Shown here in pieces: positions 1-6,930 of a stretch of 15,581 nt of DNA (positions are counted from its first letter, which is position 1; every line of letters begins with the position of its first letter). Source of the stretch: an uncultured Planctomycetia bacterium (GTDB lineage Bacteria; Planctomycetota; UBA1135; GCA-002686595). The position numbers and the translations under genes were made by a program. The stretch spans positions 1 to 15,581 of the forward strand of contig CALFYL010000400.1 in assembly GCA_937952135.1 (NCBI GenBank), read 5' to 3'. The notes beneath the pieces were generated by a model. It was given only the letters and a program-made list of their open reading frames with translations. It searched no databases and was not told where the DNA came from.

Positions 1-285
1 GAGAACTGGGGCCCGAACTCACCGAGCACGATCTACTGGGCGCGCACCGGACTCGCGAGCTCGCAAGCGACGCCGTTCGGCGCCTTCCAGCTCGACTCGC
101 AGCTCGCGCGCTCGTTCCGCCTCACGACGGCCGGCGCGAGCGCTCCGATCGTGACGCTGCGTCCGATCCCGAACCAGATCGCGCTCGTCGGCCACACGTT
201 CTCGTTCCAGGCGTTGACCGACTCGCCGGCCGCGCCGCTCGGCAGAGCCTTCAGCAACGGTGTGGAGCTCACGATCGTTCCCTGA
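1..285 (+). CDS. C-terminal end of a secreted DUF1565/beta-helix paralogue (5' truncated by window edge)
   Basis: An open frame enters at base 1 and ends at TGA 283-285, giving the last 94 residues of a larger protein. It reads from ENWGPNSPSTIYWARTGLAS to the terminal SNGVELTIVP. It matches the last 94 residues of the next gene (551-2098) almost throughout: 265 of 285 bases are identical, with the first 83 bases identical. By that match it is the C-terminal domain of another DUF1565/choice-of-anchor-Q protein whose beta-helix lies outside the window. The domain follows the beta-helix in all three copies here and has no function known to me. The identity of the missing N-terminus is inferred from the paralogue only. 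A large inverted repeat lies just downstream (300-378) and may end the transcript. Confidence 0.85.
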   Translation, partial: ENWGPNSPSTIYWARTGLASSQATPFGAFQLDSQLARSFRLTTAGASAPIVTLRPIPNQIALVGHTFSFQALTDSPAAPLGRAFSNGVELTIVP

Positions 286-299
286 ACTCGTGCGAACGG

Positions 300-378
300 G
301 CGCGCGCCGACTCGGAGCCGACAACGCTTCGGAGTCTCTATCGACTCGCTTCGGGGTCCGTCGAGAGTCGGCGCGCGC
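300..378. terminator. 14-bp perfect inverted repeat, possible terminator or structured spacer
   Basis: Bases 300-313 (GCGCGCGCCGACTC) and 365-378 are exact reverse complements. They are separated by 51 bases that can form smaller stems. The repeat starts 15 bases after the stop of the preceding gene and ends 172 bases before the next start. There is no U-run after the stem, so it is not a classical intrinsic terminator. It could act as a 3' end stabiliser, a Rho-linked terminator or a protein site. Bases 286-550 hold no convincing gene. Confidence 0.4.
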
Positions 379-540
379 AAATGGACATCGCTCTCGAGCG
401 CTCCACGAATTGGAAGCGCTCCGCACGTTGTGCGAAGTGTGCACGGTTACCGCGCTGACAACGAGAGCTACGCAGCGCGATCGCAAGCGCATGCGAGGTC
501 GATTCCCGCGGCGCTGTCTGCACCCGCTTTCCCTGACACG

Positions 541-545
541 AGGAG
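541..545 (+). promoter_or_regulatory. Ribosome binding site AGGAG that fixes the start at 551
   Basis: AGGAG lies 5 bases before ATG 551. The open frame extends upstream to 260 without a stop, but the Shine-Dalgarno site and the signal peptide immediately after 551 make this the start. Confidence 0.75.
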
Positions 546-550
546 CTTCG

Positions 551-2098
551 ATGCTGTTCCGTACGTCTTGCAAGTCTTGCACTCACGCCTTGGCGTTGTC
601 CTTTGTCGCTTCGCTCGCGAGCGTCGCCTCGGCGAGCGACTGGTACGTCGACGCCGTCAACGGCAGCAACGCCAACGACGGCTCGAGTCCGTCGACGGCG
701 TGGCAGACGATCACCCACGCCGTCGCCAATGTTCCGCTCGGCGGCGTCGAGACCATCAACATCGCTGCCGGGACCTACAACCAGGCGCTCGGCGAGTCGT
801 TCCCGATCCGATTGAAGCCCGGCCAGCAACTGATCGGCGCCCCCGGCCCCGAGCGCCCGTCGCTGAACGCGACGAGCTTTGGCGGCGCGACCCTGATTCA
901 GTTCGAATCGCTGCCTTCTCAGCCGCTCGACTTTGGTCCCGAATCGCGCGTCGAACGGCTCGACCTCAAACGAGCTGGCACCGGTATCGGCATCGTGGCG
1001 TACGCCGGCCGCGTCAGCCCGACGATCGTCGACGTGCGGCTGGAGCGACTCTCGGTGAACGGGATCTCGATCGACACCACTGCGGCCGTGAGCGAGCCGA
1101 CGCTCGAGCGCGTGGAAACGCGCGATTGCCAACTGTCCGTTGTGTTTCACTGCCTGTTCATCACGGGCGGCAGTCCGTCCGTCGTCACGGCGCGCGACTG
1201 CTCGTTCACGCAGTCCTCGAGCACGGGCATCGCCGTGTGGGGCCCCGCCGATGTCCGTCTCGAGCGGTGCAACTTCGACAACATCGCCGACGCCGCCATC
1301 TGGAATCTCGGCGGCGCCCCCACGCGCGTGACATGCTCCGACTCCGTGTTCGCGTACGGCGGGTGGGCGGTCGAGTCGAGCGGTGGCGACATCGCGCTCG
1401 TTCGTTGCACCCTCGCGAACATGCTCGGTCCGATCGAACTCGCCGCCGGCACGCTGGAGTTTGATCACTGCATCGCGGTCGCACCCGGCGCCGTCGTCGC
1501 CGCCGGTCCGAGTGCGTCCGTGACCGCGCGGCGCTCCCTGATCGGCGACGGCAGCTTCGACGGGATCAACGGCTGCTTCTCGGGCGATCCGGGGTTCCGC
1601 GACGGCACGGATGGCGACTTCCGGCTGCGCTGGGGAAGCCCGTGCATCGACGCGGCGTTCGTGAATGCATCGGCGGGCGCGCGCGATGTGGTCGGAGCTC
1701 CGCGCAATCTCGACGGCAACCTCGACACGCTCGGCAACACGGACATCGGCGCGTACGAGTTCCAACCTCTCGAATTGACGACGACGGGCGCCATCGGGAG
1801 CTCGTTGACGCTGGAGAACTGGGGCCCGAACTCACCGAGCACGATCTACTGGGCGCGCACCGGACTCGCGAGCTCGCAAGCGACGCCGTTCGGCGCGTTC
1901 CAGCTCGACTCGCAGTTCGCGCGCATCTTCCGCGTCACCACGGCGGGCGCGAGCGCTCCGATCGTGACGCTGCGCCCGATCCCGAACCAGATCGCGCTCG
2001 TCGGCCACACGTTCTCGTTCCAGGCGTTGACCGACTCGCCGGCCGCGTCGCTCGGCAGGGCCTTCAGCAACGGCGTGGAGTTCACCGTGACGCCTTGA
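551..2098 (+). CDS. Secreted DUF1565 / right-handed beta-helix protein with choice-of-anchor-Q domain
   Basis: The product has 515 residues. It begins with a Sec-type signal peptide (basic start, hydrophobic run, likely cleavage at A28|S29 in VASA-SDWYVD). Residues 30 to about 130 fit DUF1565: the WYVDAVNGSNANDG opening, TAWQTITHAV, and IAAGTYN before LGESFPI. Residues of about 135-340 contain short repeating turns with regularly spaced Cys, Leu and Asp, as in right-handed parallel beta-helices. Residues of about 343-404 carry the choice-of-anchor-Q signature FSGDPGF, DFRLRWGSPCIDAA and DIGAYEF. The last 95 residues form a separate domain ending SNGVEFTVTP. Beta-helix proteins of this type are exported and often bind or cleave polysaccharide, but no catalytic residues could be assigned, so an adhesin or structural surface role is equally likely. 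The gene follows a truncated paralogue in the same direction, and a third copy lies at 12153. Two hairpins follow the stop. Confidence 0.9.
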   Translation: MLFRTSCKSCTHALALSFVASLASVASASDWYVDAVNGSNANDGSSPSTAWQTITHAVANVPLGGVETINIAAGTYNQALGESFPIRLKPGQQLIGAPGPERPSLNATSFGGATLIQFESLPSQPLDFGPESRVERLDLKRAGTGIGIVAYAGRVSPTIVDVRLERLSVNGISIDTTAAVSEPTLERVETRDCQLSVVFHCLFITGGSPSVVTARDCSFTQSSSTGIAVWGPADVRLERCNFDNIADAAIWNLGGAPTRVTCSDSVFAYGGWAVESSGGDIALVRCTLANMLGPIELAAGTLEFDHCIAVAPGAVVAAGPSASVTARRSLIGDGSFDGINGCFSGDPGFRDGTDGDFRLRWGSPCIDAAFVNASAGARDVVGAPRNLDGNLDTLGNTDIGAYEFQPLELTTTGAIGSSLTLENWGPNSPSTIYWARTGLASSQATPFGAFQLDSQFARIFRVTTAGASAPIVTLRPIPNQIALVGHTFSFQALTDSPAASLGRAFSNGVEFTVTP

Positions 2099-2110
2099 TC
2101 TGAGGGCGCC

Positions 2111-2136
2111 CTCCGACATCCCCGTGGATGTCGGAG
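2111..2136 (+). terminator. Hairpin with 11-bp perfect stem after the beta-helix gene
   Basis: CTCCGACATCC (2111-2121) pairs perfectly with GGATGTCGGAG (2126-2136) around a 4-base loop. A short TTTT at 2145-2148 follows. It starts 12 bases after the stop codon, the right place for a transcription terminator, although the T-run is short and not immediately adjacent. Confidence 0.65.
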
Positions 2137-2147
2137 TGGGATGGTTT

Positions 2148-2182
2148 TGCGGGGCCAGCCTCTTCGCGGGGCTGGCCTCGCG
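2148..2182 (+). terminator. Second, GC-rich hairpin downstream
   Basis: GGGGCCAGCC (2151-2160) pairs with GGCTGGCCTC (2170-2179) with one G-U pair around a 9-base loop. The stem extends outward by about three more pairs. It follows the first hairpin within 12 bases, so the two form a tandem terminator-like element between two exported-protein genes. There is no T-run. Confidence 0.45.
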
Positions 2183-2256
2183 CGTCTCCGGCGTTTCGAG
2201 CGCGCGACGTATCCTGAGTGAAGGGCTGTGACAGCGGTTTTCCAGCGCGCTAGTCG

Positions 2257-2287
2257 GGCGAGATTCGCTTTCTCGCCGAGCCGGAGG
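2257..2287 (+). promoter_or_regulatory. Leader hairpin plus Shine-Dalgarno of the propeller gene
   Basis: GGCGAGA (2257-2263) pairs with TCTCGCC (2271-2277) around a 7-base loop. It is followed 5 bases later by GGAGG (2283-2287). The Shine-Dalgarno is 6 bases before ATG 2294 and runs directly into the alternative ATG 2288, so 2294 is the better start. The stem sits directly 5' of the ribosome binding site and could modulate initiation or protect the mRNA. Confidence 0.45.
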
Positions 2288-2293
2288 ATGACC

Positions 2294-4036
2294 ATGACTG
2301 CCTATCGAAGGAACTCGAGTTCCGCCACCGCGCTCGCAGCGCTCGCCGCCGCCGCGAGCGCGCTCCAAGCCGACACCCAGATCGTAAGCGTCGCCACGAG
2401 CGGAGCGCAGTCGACGGGTTACTCCGACGAGCCGTTCGTTTCGTCCGACGGGCGCTGGGTGGTCTTCTCGAGCTTCGGCGTCGAGCTGGTGACACCCGAC
2501 CTGGGCGGCTACTCGGACGTCTTCCTCCGCGATCGGCTCACCGGAGTCACCGAGCGCATCAGCGAAGGAGTCGGGGGAGCGCAAGCGGACTATCACTCGC
2601 GTCCGGGACCGGTTTCCGCCGACGGTCGCTTCGTCGCCTTCTGGAGCAGCGCCTCGAACCTGGCGGCGAACGACACGAACGGCGTGGCCGACGTGTTCGT
2701 ACGCGATCGCCTGAGCTTGTCGAACTCAGTCGCAAGCCTGAGCTCGACCGGCGCGGCCGGCAACGGCGCTTCGTCGGGGCCTGCCATGACGCCCGACGCG
2801 CGCTACGTCGCCTTCCAGAGCACGGCGACGAACCTCGTCGCAGCGAGCGACCTCAACGGAACGCAGCTCGACGTGTTCCTTCGCGACCGCGTGCTGGGCA
2901 CGACCGTGCTCGTGAGCGCGGTTCCGACCGGCGGCTTCGCGTCCGTCGGAGGCGCCCAGTGGCCTTCGATCTCCGCCGACGGCCGTTTCGTGGCCTTCTC
3001 GGCGCTCGATGGGTCCTTCGTCAGCGGCGATTTCAACGGCATGTCCGACATCTTCGTACGCGACGTGGTCGCCGGCACGACGCGCATCGCGTCGCTCGGC
3101 GCGGGCGGCCAACTCGGGAACGGCGGCTCGCACTTCCCCTCGATCTCCGCGGACGGCGCAGTGGTGGCGTTCCAGAGCTCGGCGTGGAACTTGGTCGTCG
3201 GCGACACCAACCAGATCATGGACATCTTCGTGCGCGACCTGACGCTGGCCACGACCGTGCGCGCCAGCGTCGGTCAAGGCGGAGCGCAGGCGCAGCCGAA
3301 CATCCACTTCCAGGGCGCCTACCTCCCGTCGCTGTCCGCCGATGGCAAGCGCGTGGCGTTCCTCTCGCTGTCGCAGAACCTGATCCCGAACGACACCAAC
3401 TCGGGCGGAGATGTGTTCGTGCACGACCTCGCGCACACGACGACCGTATGCGCGAGCGTCAACAGTCTCGGCGTTCAGGCCAACTTCGGTTGCGGGTATC
3501 CGACTCTGAGCGGCGACGGCGGCACCGTCGCGTTCTCGAGCGGGGCGAACAATTTGACGCCGGGCGACTCGAACGCGGAGGCCGATGTTTTCGCGCGCCG
3601 CGTGGGCGCGTCGCTGGCGACGGTGTACTGCACGGCCAAGACCAACAGCCTCGGCTGCGTGCCGGCGATCTCGTTCAGCGGATACGCCTCGCAGAGTCAG
3701 GCGGTCGTGTTCCAGATCACGGCGAGCCAGGTGCTCAACCAGCGCAGCGGCTTGCTGCTGTACGGCTTCGAGGCGCAGGCGCTCCCCTATCAAGGCGGCC
3801 TCTTGTGCGTGAGGCCTCCGACGGTGCGCACGCCCCTCCAGAACTCGGGCGGGACGATGGGTCCGAGCGATTGCTCGGGCGCCTACGCGCTCGACCTCAA
3901 CGCCCGTATTCAAGCCGGGCTCGCCTTCGGCCTCGACCCGGGCGCGCGCGCGTTCGCCCAGTACTGGATGCGCGATCCGGGGAGCGCGGTCCCGACCGGT
4001 CTCAGCGACGCGCTCGACTTCGTCGTGTCGCCGTGA
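2294..4036 (+). CDS. Secreted PD40 (TolB-like) seven-repeat beta-propeller protein with planctomycete C-terminal domain
   Basis: The product has 580 residues. Residues 1 to about 27 are an Ala-rich signal peptide. Seven PD40 repeats follow, each with a core like SADGRFVAFxS...DxFVRD. The conserved [ST]xDxx cores start near residues 50, 108, 166, 227, 285, 348 and 406, so the repeats are about 58-63 residues apart and fit a seven-bladed propeller. From about residue 440 the fold changes to a domain of about 140 residues that opens YCTAKTNSLGCVPAISFSG. It has four cysteines (446, 455, 505, 527), probably two disulfides, and ends GLSDALDFVVSP. This C-terminal domain recurs on exported planctomycete proteins; its role is unknown. 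PD40 propellers usually mediate protein or carbohydrate contacts, and no enzymatic domain is present. The start is chosen for GGAGG six bases upstream. The stop is six bases from the stop of the converging minus-strand gene. Confidence 0.88.
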   Translation: MTAYRRNSSSATALAALAAAASALQADTQIVSVATSGAQSTGYSDEPFVSSDGRWVVFSSFGVELVTPDLGGYSDVFLRDRLTGVTERISEGVGGAQADYHSRPGPVSADGRFVAFWSSASNLAANDTNGVADVFVRDRLSLSNSVASLSSTGAAGNGASSGPAMTPDARYVAFQSTATNLVAASDLNGTQLDVFLRDRVLGTTVLVSAVPTGGFASVGGAQWPSISADGRFVAFSALDGSFVSGDFNGMSDIFVRDVVAGTTRIASLGAGGQLGNGGSHFPSISADGAVVAFQSSAWNLVVGDTNQIMDIFVRDLTLATTVRASVGQGGAQAQPNIHFQGAYLPSLSADGKRVAFLSLSQNLIPNDTNSGGDVFVHDLAHTTTVCASVNSLGVQANFGCGYPTLSGDGGTVAFSSGANNLTPGDSNAEADVFARRVGASLATVYCTAKTNSLGCVPAISFSGYASQSQAVVFQITASQVLNQRSGLLLYGFEAQALPYQGGLLCVRPPTVRTPLQNSGGTMGPSDCSGAYALDLNARIQAGLAFGLDPGARAFAQYWMRDPGSAVPTGLSDALDFVVSP

Positions 4037-4053
4037 GCTGGCTCACGAAGTCG
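4015..4053. terminator. Compound hairpin overlapping both converging stop codons
   Basis: CGTGAGC (4032-4038) and GCTCACG (4041-4047) form a tight stem that contains the plus-strand TGA (4034-4036) and the minus-strand stop (4043-4045). An outer stem, CGACTTCG (4015-4022) with CGAAGTCG (4046-4053), can enclose or compete with it. The element could serve as a bidirectional terminator for two genes only 6 bases apart, with its stems lying in coding sequence. Confidence 0.45.
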
Positions 4054-4438
4054 TGTTGACCACCGACAGCCACGCCGCCGCGCACCACACCGCGGCGGCG
4101 TTGGCCGTCAGCGCGATCCGCGTCCAGCGAAAGCGCGTCGGCGCCAGGAAGATCGCGCCGAGCGCGCACAGGGCGAGCGCGACGGCGACCGCGGCCCAGG
4201 CGGGCGCGGCGTTGGCGAGCGTGCAGTCGCTGTGGCCGTAGAGAAATCCAGCCCACGGGCCGAGCACGGGCGCGAACGGCGAGAACCAGTGGGGCTGCAA
4301 CAGCGTGCTCCCGACGCCGGCCACGGCGCCTGGAAGCAGAAGCGCGAGCCGAATGCCGCGCGAGAAGCGGGCAGGCGGCGCGCTCGACGAAGGCGAGCTC
4401 GAGGAGGCCGAACTCGAGGGAAGAAGTGTTGCGTTCAT
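4043..4438 (-). CDS. Small hypothetical membrane protein
   Basis: The protein has 131 residues and I do not recognise a family. The first 25 residues are rich in Ser, Ala and Pro. Hydrophobic stretches near residues 30-50, 78-98 and 106-126 suggest two or three transmembrane helices. The segment between the first two contains Trp, Pro, Phe and a Cys (LQPHWFSPFAPVLGPWAGF and GHSDCTL), probably a loop on the outer face. The gene lies 43 bases downstream of the VOC gene on the same strand and may be co-transcribed with it. The start at 4438 has only a weak GAG just before it, so the true start could be internal. Coding status rests on length, hydrophobic pattern and tight fit between neighbours. 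Confidence 0.6.
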   Translation of the reverse strand: MNATLLPSSSASSSSPSSSAPPARFSRGIRLALLLPGAVAGVGSTLLQPHWFSPFAPVLGPWAGFLYGHSDCTLANAAPAWAAVAVALALCALGAIFLAPTRFRWTRIALTANAAAVWCAAAWLSVVNTTS

Positions 4439-4481
4439 CTCGTGGCTCGCGCGCCGCGCCGCGCGAGCTCCGCGCTCGCGG

Positions 4482-4997
4482 CTAGCCGATCTCGTAGAGG
4501 CCGAGCACCGCGCCCGCGGGATCCTTGATCACCGCGAATCGGCTCGTTCCCTGCGGACGGATGTCGGTGAGCTGCTTGCCGCCGAGCTTCTTGCATTGCT
4601 CGAGCGCGCGCTTGAGGTCCGCGACGACCACGTACATGAGCCACTGACTCGGCAAGCCGGCGTTCACGCCGCGCTTGTGGCACACGCCGGCTTCGGGCAT
4701 CTCGCTCGCCGGCGGGATCATGCAGTAGTCGCTGTACCCTCCCATGTCGATCGGCAGCACCTTCCAACCGACGACCTTCGCGTAGAAGTCGCACACGGCA
4801 TCGGCGTTCTTCACCGTCAAGTCACGCCACGCGATCGATCCGACGAGCGGCTTCGGCGGGGACGTCTCGACTTCCTTGCGGCGAGTCGCGCGACGTTTCG
4901 CCGGCTTGCGCGCCGCTGCGCGCTTCGAAGTCGTCTTGGTCTTGCCGGTGCTCTTGGCCGTGCTCTGGGCTCGTTTTTTCGCGCGTTTTTTCGCCAT
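4482..4997 (-). CDS. VOC/glyoxalase-fold protein with histone-like basic N-terminal tail
   Basis: The product has 171 residues. The first 45 or so are almost entirely Lys, Arg, Ala, Ser and Thr (MAKKRAKKRA opening, then repeated KxTxK and RRATRRK blocks). This low-complexity basic tail resembles those of bacterial histone H1-like proteins. Residues of about 52-170 are one VOC domain made of two beta-alpha-beta-beta-beta halves: a WRDLTVKNADAVCDFYAKVV opening with GWKVLPIDMGGYSDYCMI, then WLMYVVVADLKRALEQCKKL and a final AVIKDPAGAVLGLYEIG. The closing LYE glutamate matches a usual VOC metal ligand, but the normal first-strand His is not evident, so catalysis is uncertain. VOC proteins include glyoxalases, dioxygenases and resistance proteins; no substrate can be assigned. 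A GAGAG lies about 5 bases before the ATG. The gene is divergent from 5212 and probably leads the small membrane protein. Confidence 0.85.
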   Translation of the reverse strand: MAKKRAKKRAQSTAKSTGKTKTTSKRAAARKPAKRRATRRKEVETSPPKPLVGSIAWRDLTVKNADAVCDFYAKVVGWKVLPIDMGGYSDYCMIPPASEMPEAGVCHKRGVNAGLPSQWLMYVVVADLKRALEQCKKLGGKQLTDIRPQGTSRFAVIKDPAGAVLGLYEIG

Positions 4998-5171
4998 GGG
5001 TGCTCTCGCAGGGGTAGCGCCGCACCCTACGCAGGCAGCTCGGCCTTGTCACGCGCGCTCTGCCGCAGCCCTCGCGGCGCTTGCGAGTTCTCGCCGACCG
5101 CGGCTACCCTCGTCGCACGGGCCGCGCGCACCCCGGCGCACTTCCTTGCGGCCCCTCCTTGCGAATCGAGT

Positions 5172-5204
5172 CGCGGGCCTCAGGAACCCGCGGCGCCAAC
5201 GGAG
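5172..5204 (+). promoter_or_regulatory. Leader hairpin and Shine-Dalgarno before the degenerate peptidase gene
   Basis: CGCGGG (5172-5177) pairs with CCCGCG (5187-5192) around a 9-base loop. GGAG (5201-5204) follows and sits 7 bases before ATG 5212. The divergent spacer 4998-5211 must contain promoters for both directions, but I see no clear -35/-10 pair in it. Confidence 0.4.
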
Positions 5205-5211
5205 ATCTGCC

Positions 5212-6924
5212 ATGCTCGTCGCGCTCACGGCGCTCGGTCTGTTCCTGAATCCGTCGCCGGTCTCGTCGTCGCCGCGGGTTTCCGCGCCTCTCGTTCAGGC
5301 GAAGTCTTCGCAGCACGTGGACGCGCGCCTGGGCTTCAAGTTCAAGCCGCCGAAGGATTGGAGCGCGGTTCCGCTCAAGCTGGACGAGAACTGGCAAGTG
5401 GCGAAATACCTCTCGCCGCGCGGCTACATCTACAACGATCCGCAAGGCTGGACGTGGGAGCACAAGCCGCAACTGGTGGTGATCGCGTTCGTCACGAAAG
5501 TGGTCGAGAAGCAGATCGAGGTCGAAGAGAAGGACGAGAACACGACCGAGATCCGCATCCTCAATCCCTACAAGAACTACGAGGACTACTTGGCGCGGAC
5601 GTACTCGGGCGGCGGGTACTTCACGGCGTCGGACGAAGCGGGCGAGGTCGACGGCGTCAAGGTCCGCAAGCTCGAGATCAAGGTCGAGAAGCTGTCGTAC
5701 AACGGACCCAAGCGCGTCGTGACGTGGATCTTCCAGGCGCCGGACATCGACTTCGCCGTGCAGGTCGAGGTGCTCGAGAACTCGTACCCCAAGCTCAAGA
5801 AGGAGCTCGAGGCGACGCTGAAGTCGTTTCGCGTGCTGCCGCGCGAGAAGGGCGCGCTCGAGGAACTCGGCTCGAAGGACATGGACCTCTCGCCGTGGGC
5901 CTGGTCGGACCTGCCCGTGTTCGACCGCCGGCTGCGGCGGCAGGACCAGGAACGCGTGCTGCACGAGCGCGCGGCGAAGGACTTGCCCGAGGGGTGGACG
6001 AGCAAGAAATTCGGGCGCTTCCTGGTGCTGAACCGCTCGGACGATCGCTGTGCTCAACGCATGGTCGAGCGCGGTGAGGCGCTGATTCGCTGGCTGGACG
6101 AGCGCTTTCCCTTCGTCGGACCCGAGGAGTACGTGCGCGCGCCGATTCTGCGCATCTGCAAGGACTACGAGGAGCAGAACGCGTTCCAGTCCGGCACCGG
6201 TTGGAGCACGTGGTGGCTCGAAATCGTCACGCACGACGACAAAGGCGGGAGCGCGGGCTGGCAGGGCCAGTACTTCAATTGGCGCGTGTTCGAGCTGTGG
6301 TTCCAGGAGCGCGACAAGGATCTGTTCCTCGCTTTTCCGCCGTGGCTCCGGCAGGGATTGCGCGACACCGCGGAGGACTGCGTGGTGTCGAAGGGCAAAG
6401 TCGAATTTCGCGTCGACGGCTGGGAGCGCGATTCCTTGCGCGAGCGCTCCCGCGGCGGCCGGCTCTCGAAGCCGCGCGACTTGCTGCGCCTGAGCAGCAC
6501 CGCGTTCTCCGAGAAACAGGATTGGGGCATGCACTACGAGACCGAGGCGCTCGCGCGCTTCCTGCTCAGCCCCGCGGCGCAGCGCAATCCGCGCACCAAG
6601 GACCTGCTCCCGACGTACCTGCGCAGCCTCAAGAGCGTGGTCGAGGAGATCAAGGGCGAGGAGAAGGGCGCGAAGGACAAGGCGAACCCGGAGAGTGGGC
6701 CCGCGAGCGAGCCGGACGGCGAGGGTGGGCCGAAGAGCGACGGGGAAACGCCGAAGAAGCCGCAGACCGAGGAAGAAGAGGAAGCGGCCTTCAAGGCGGA
6801 GCAAACGCGCTGGAAGGACCGCGAGCAGCGCATCGTCGACCAGAGCTTCGAGCGCACGTTCGGATCCTGGAGCGAAAAGGACTGGGCGGACTTCGACAAG
6901 GCCTACTTCGCGTCGCTGGATTGA
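5212..6924 (+). CDS. Exported protein: PsbP-like domain plus degenerate gluzincin-like domain
   Basis: The product has 570 residues. A hydrophobic N-terminus (about 30 residues, MLVALTALGLFLNP) looks like a signal peptide or anchor. Residues of about 38-225 start LGFKFKPPKDW, typical of PsbP-like folds used in bacterial exported proteins, and end with LEATLKSFRVL. Residues of about 260-460 resemble the peptidase-like domain common in planctomycetes (DUF1570-type). However, the place where HExxH is expected reads YFNWRVFELWF (Asn356, no His pair), and the usual WLxEG motif is PPWLRQGL with Gln381. I therefore infer a non-catalytic relative. Residues of about 480-530 are a charged, Glu/Lys/Pro-rich linker. 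The frame is open upstream to 4876, but GGAG at 5201 and the hydrophobic N-terminus support 5212. The stop is 6 bases before the next gene, so the two are probably one operon. Confidence 0.8.
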   Translation: MLVALTALGLFLNPSPVSSSPRVSAPLVQAKSSQHVDARLGFKFKPPKDWSAVPLKLDENWQVAKYLSPRGYIYNDPQGWTWEHKPQLVVIAFVTKVVEKQIEVEEKDENTTEIRILNPYKNYEDYLARTYSGGGYFTASDEAGEVDGVKVRKLEIKVEKLSYNGPKRVVTWIFQAPDIDFAVQVEVLENSYPKLKKELEATLKSFRVLPREKGALEELGSKDMDLSPWAWSDLPVFDRRLRRQDQERVLHERAAKDLPEGWTSKKFGRFLVLNRSDDRCAQRMVERGEALIRWLDERFPFVGPEEYVRAPILRICKDYEEQNAFQSGTGWSTWWLEIVTHDDKGGSAGWQGQYFNWRVFELWFQERDKDLFLAFPPWLRQGLRDTAEDCVVSKGKVEFRVDGWERDSLRERSRGGRLSKPRDLLRLSSTAFSEKQDWGMHYETEALARFLLSPAAQRNPRTKDLLPTYLRSLKSVVEEIKGEEKGAKDKANPESGPASEPDGEGGPKSDGETPKKPQTEEEEEAAFKAEQTRWKDREQRIVDQSFERTFGSWSEKDWADFDKAYFASLD

Positions 6925-6930
6925 GCGCCC

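Noticed and set aside
260..550. N-terminal extension of the beta-helix gene back to 260
   Set aside because: The extension is Arg-rich and overlaps the preceding gene's end. AGGAG and a signal peptide fix the start at 551.
4876..5211. N-terminal extension of the 5212 gene back to 4876
   Set aside because: It would overlap the VOC gene on the other strand. GGAG at 5201 and the hydrophobic N-terminus support 5212.
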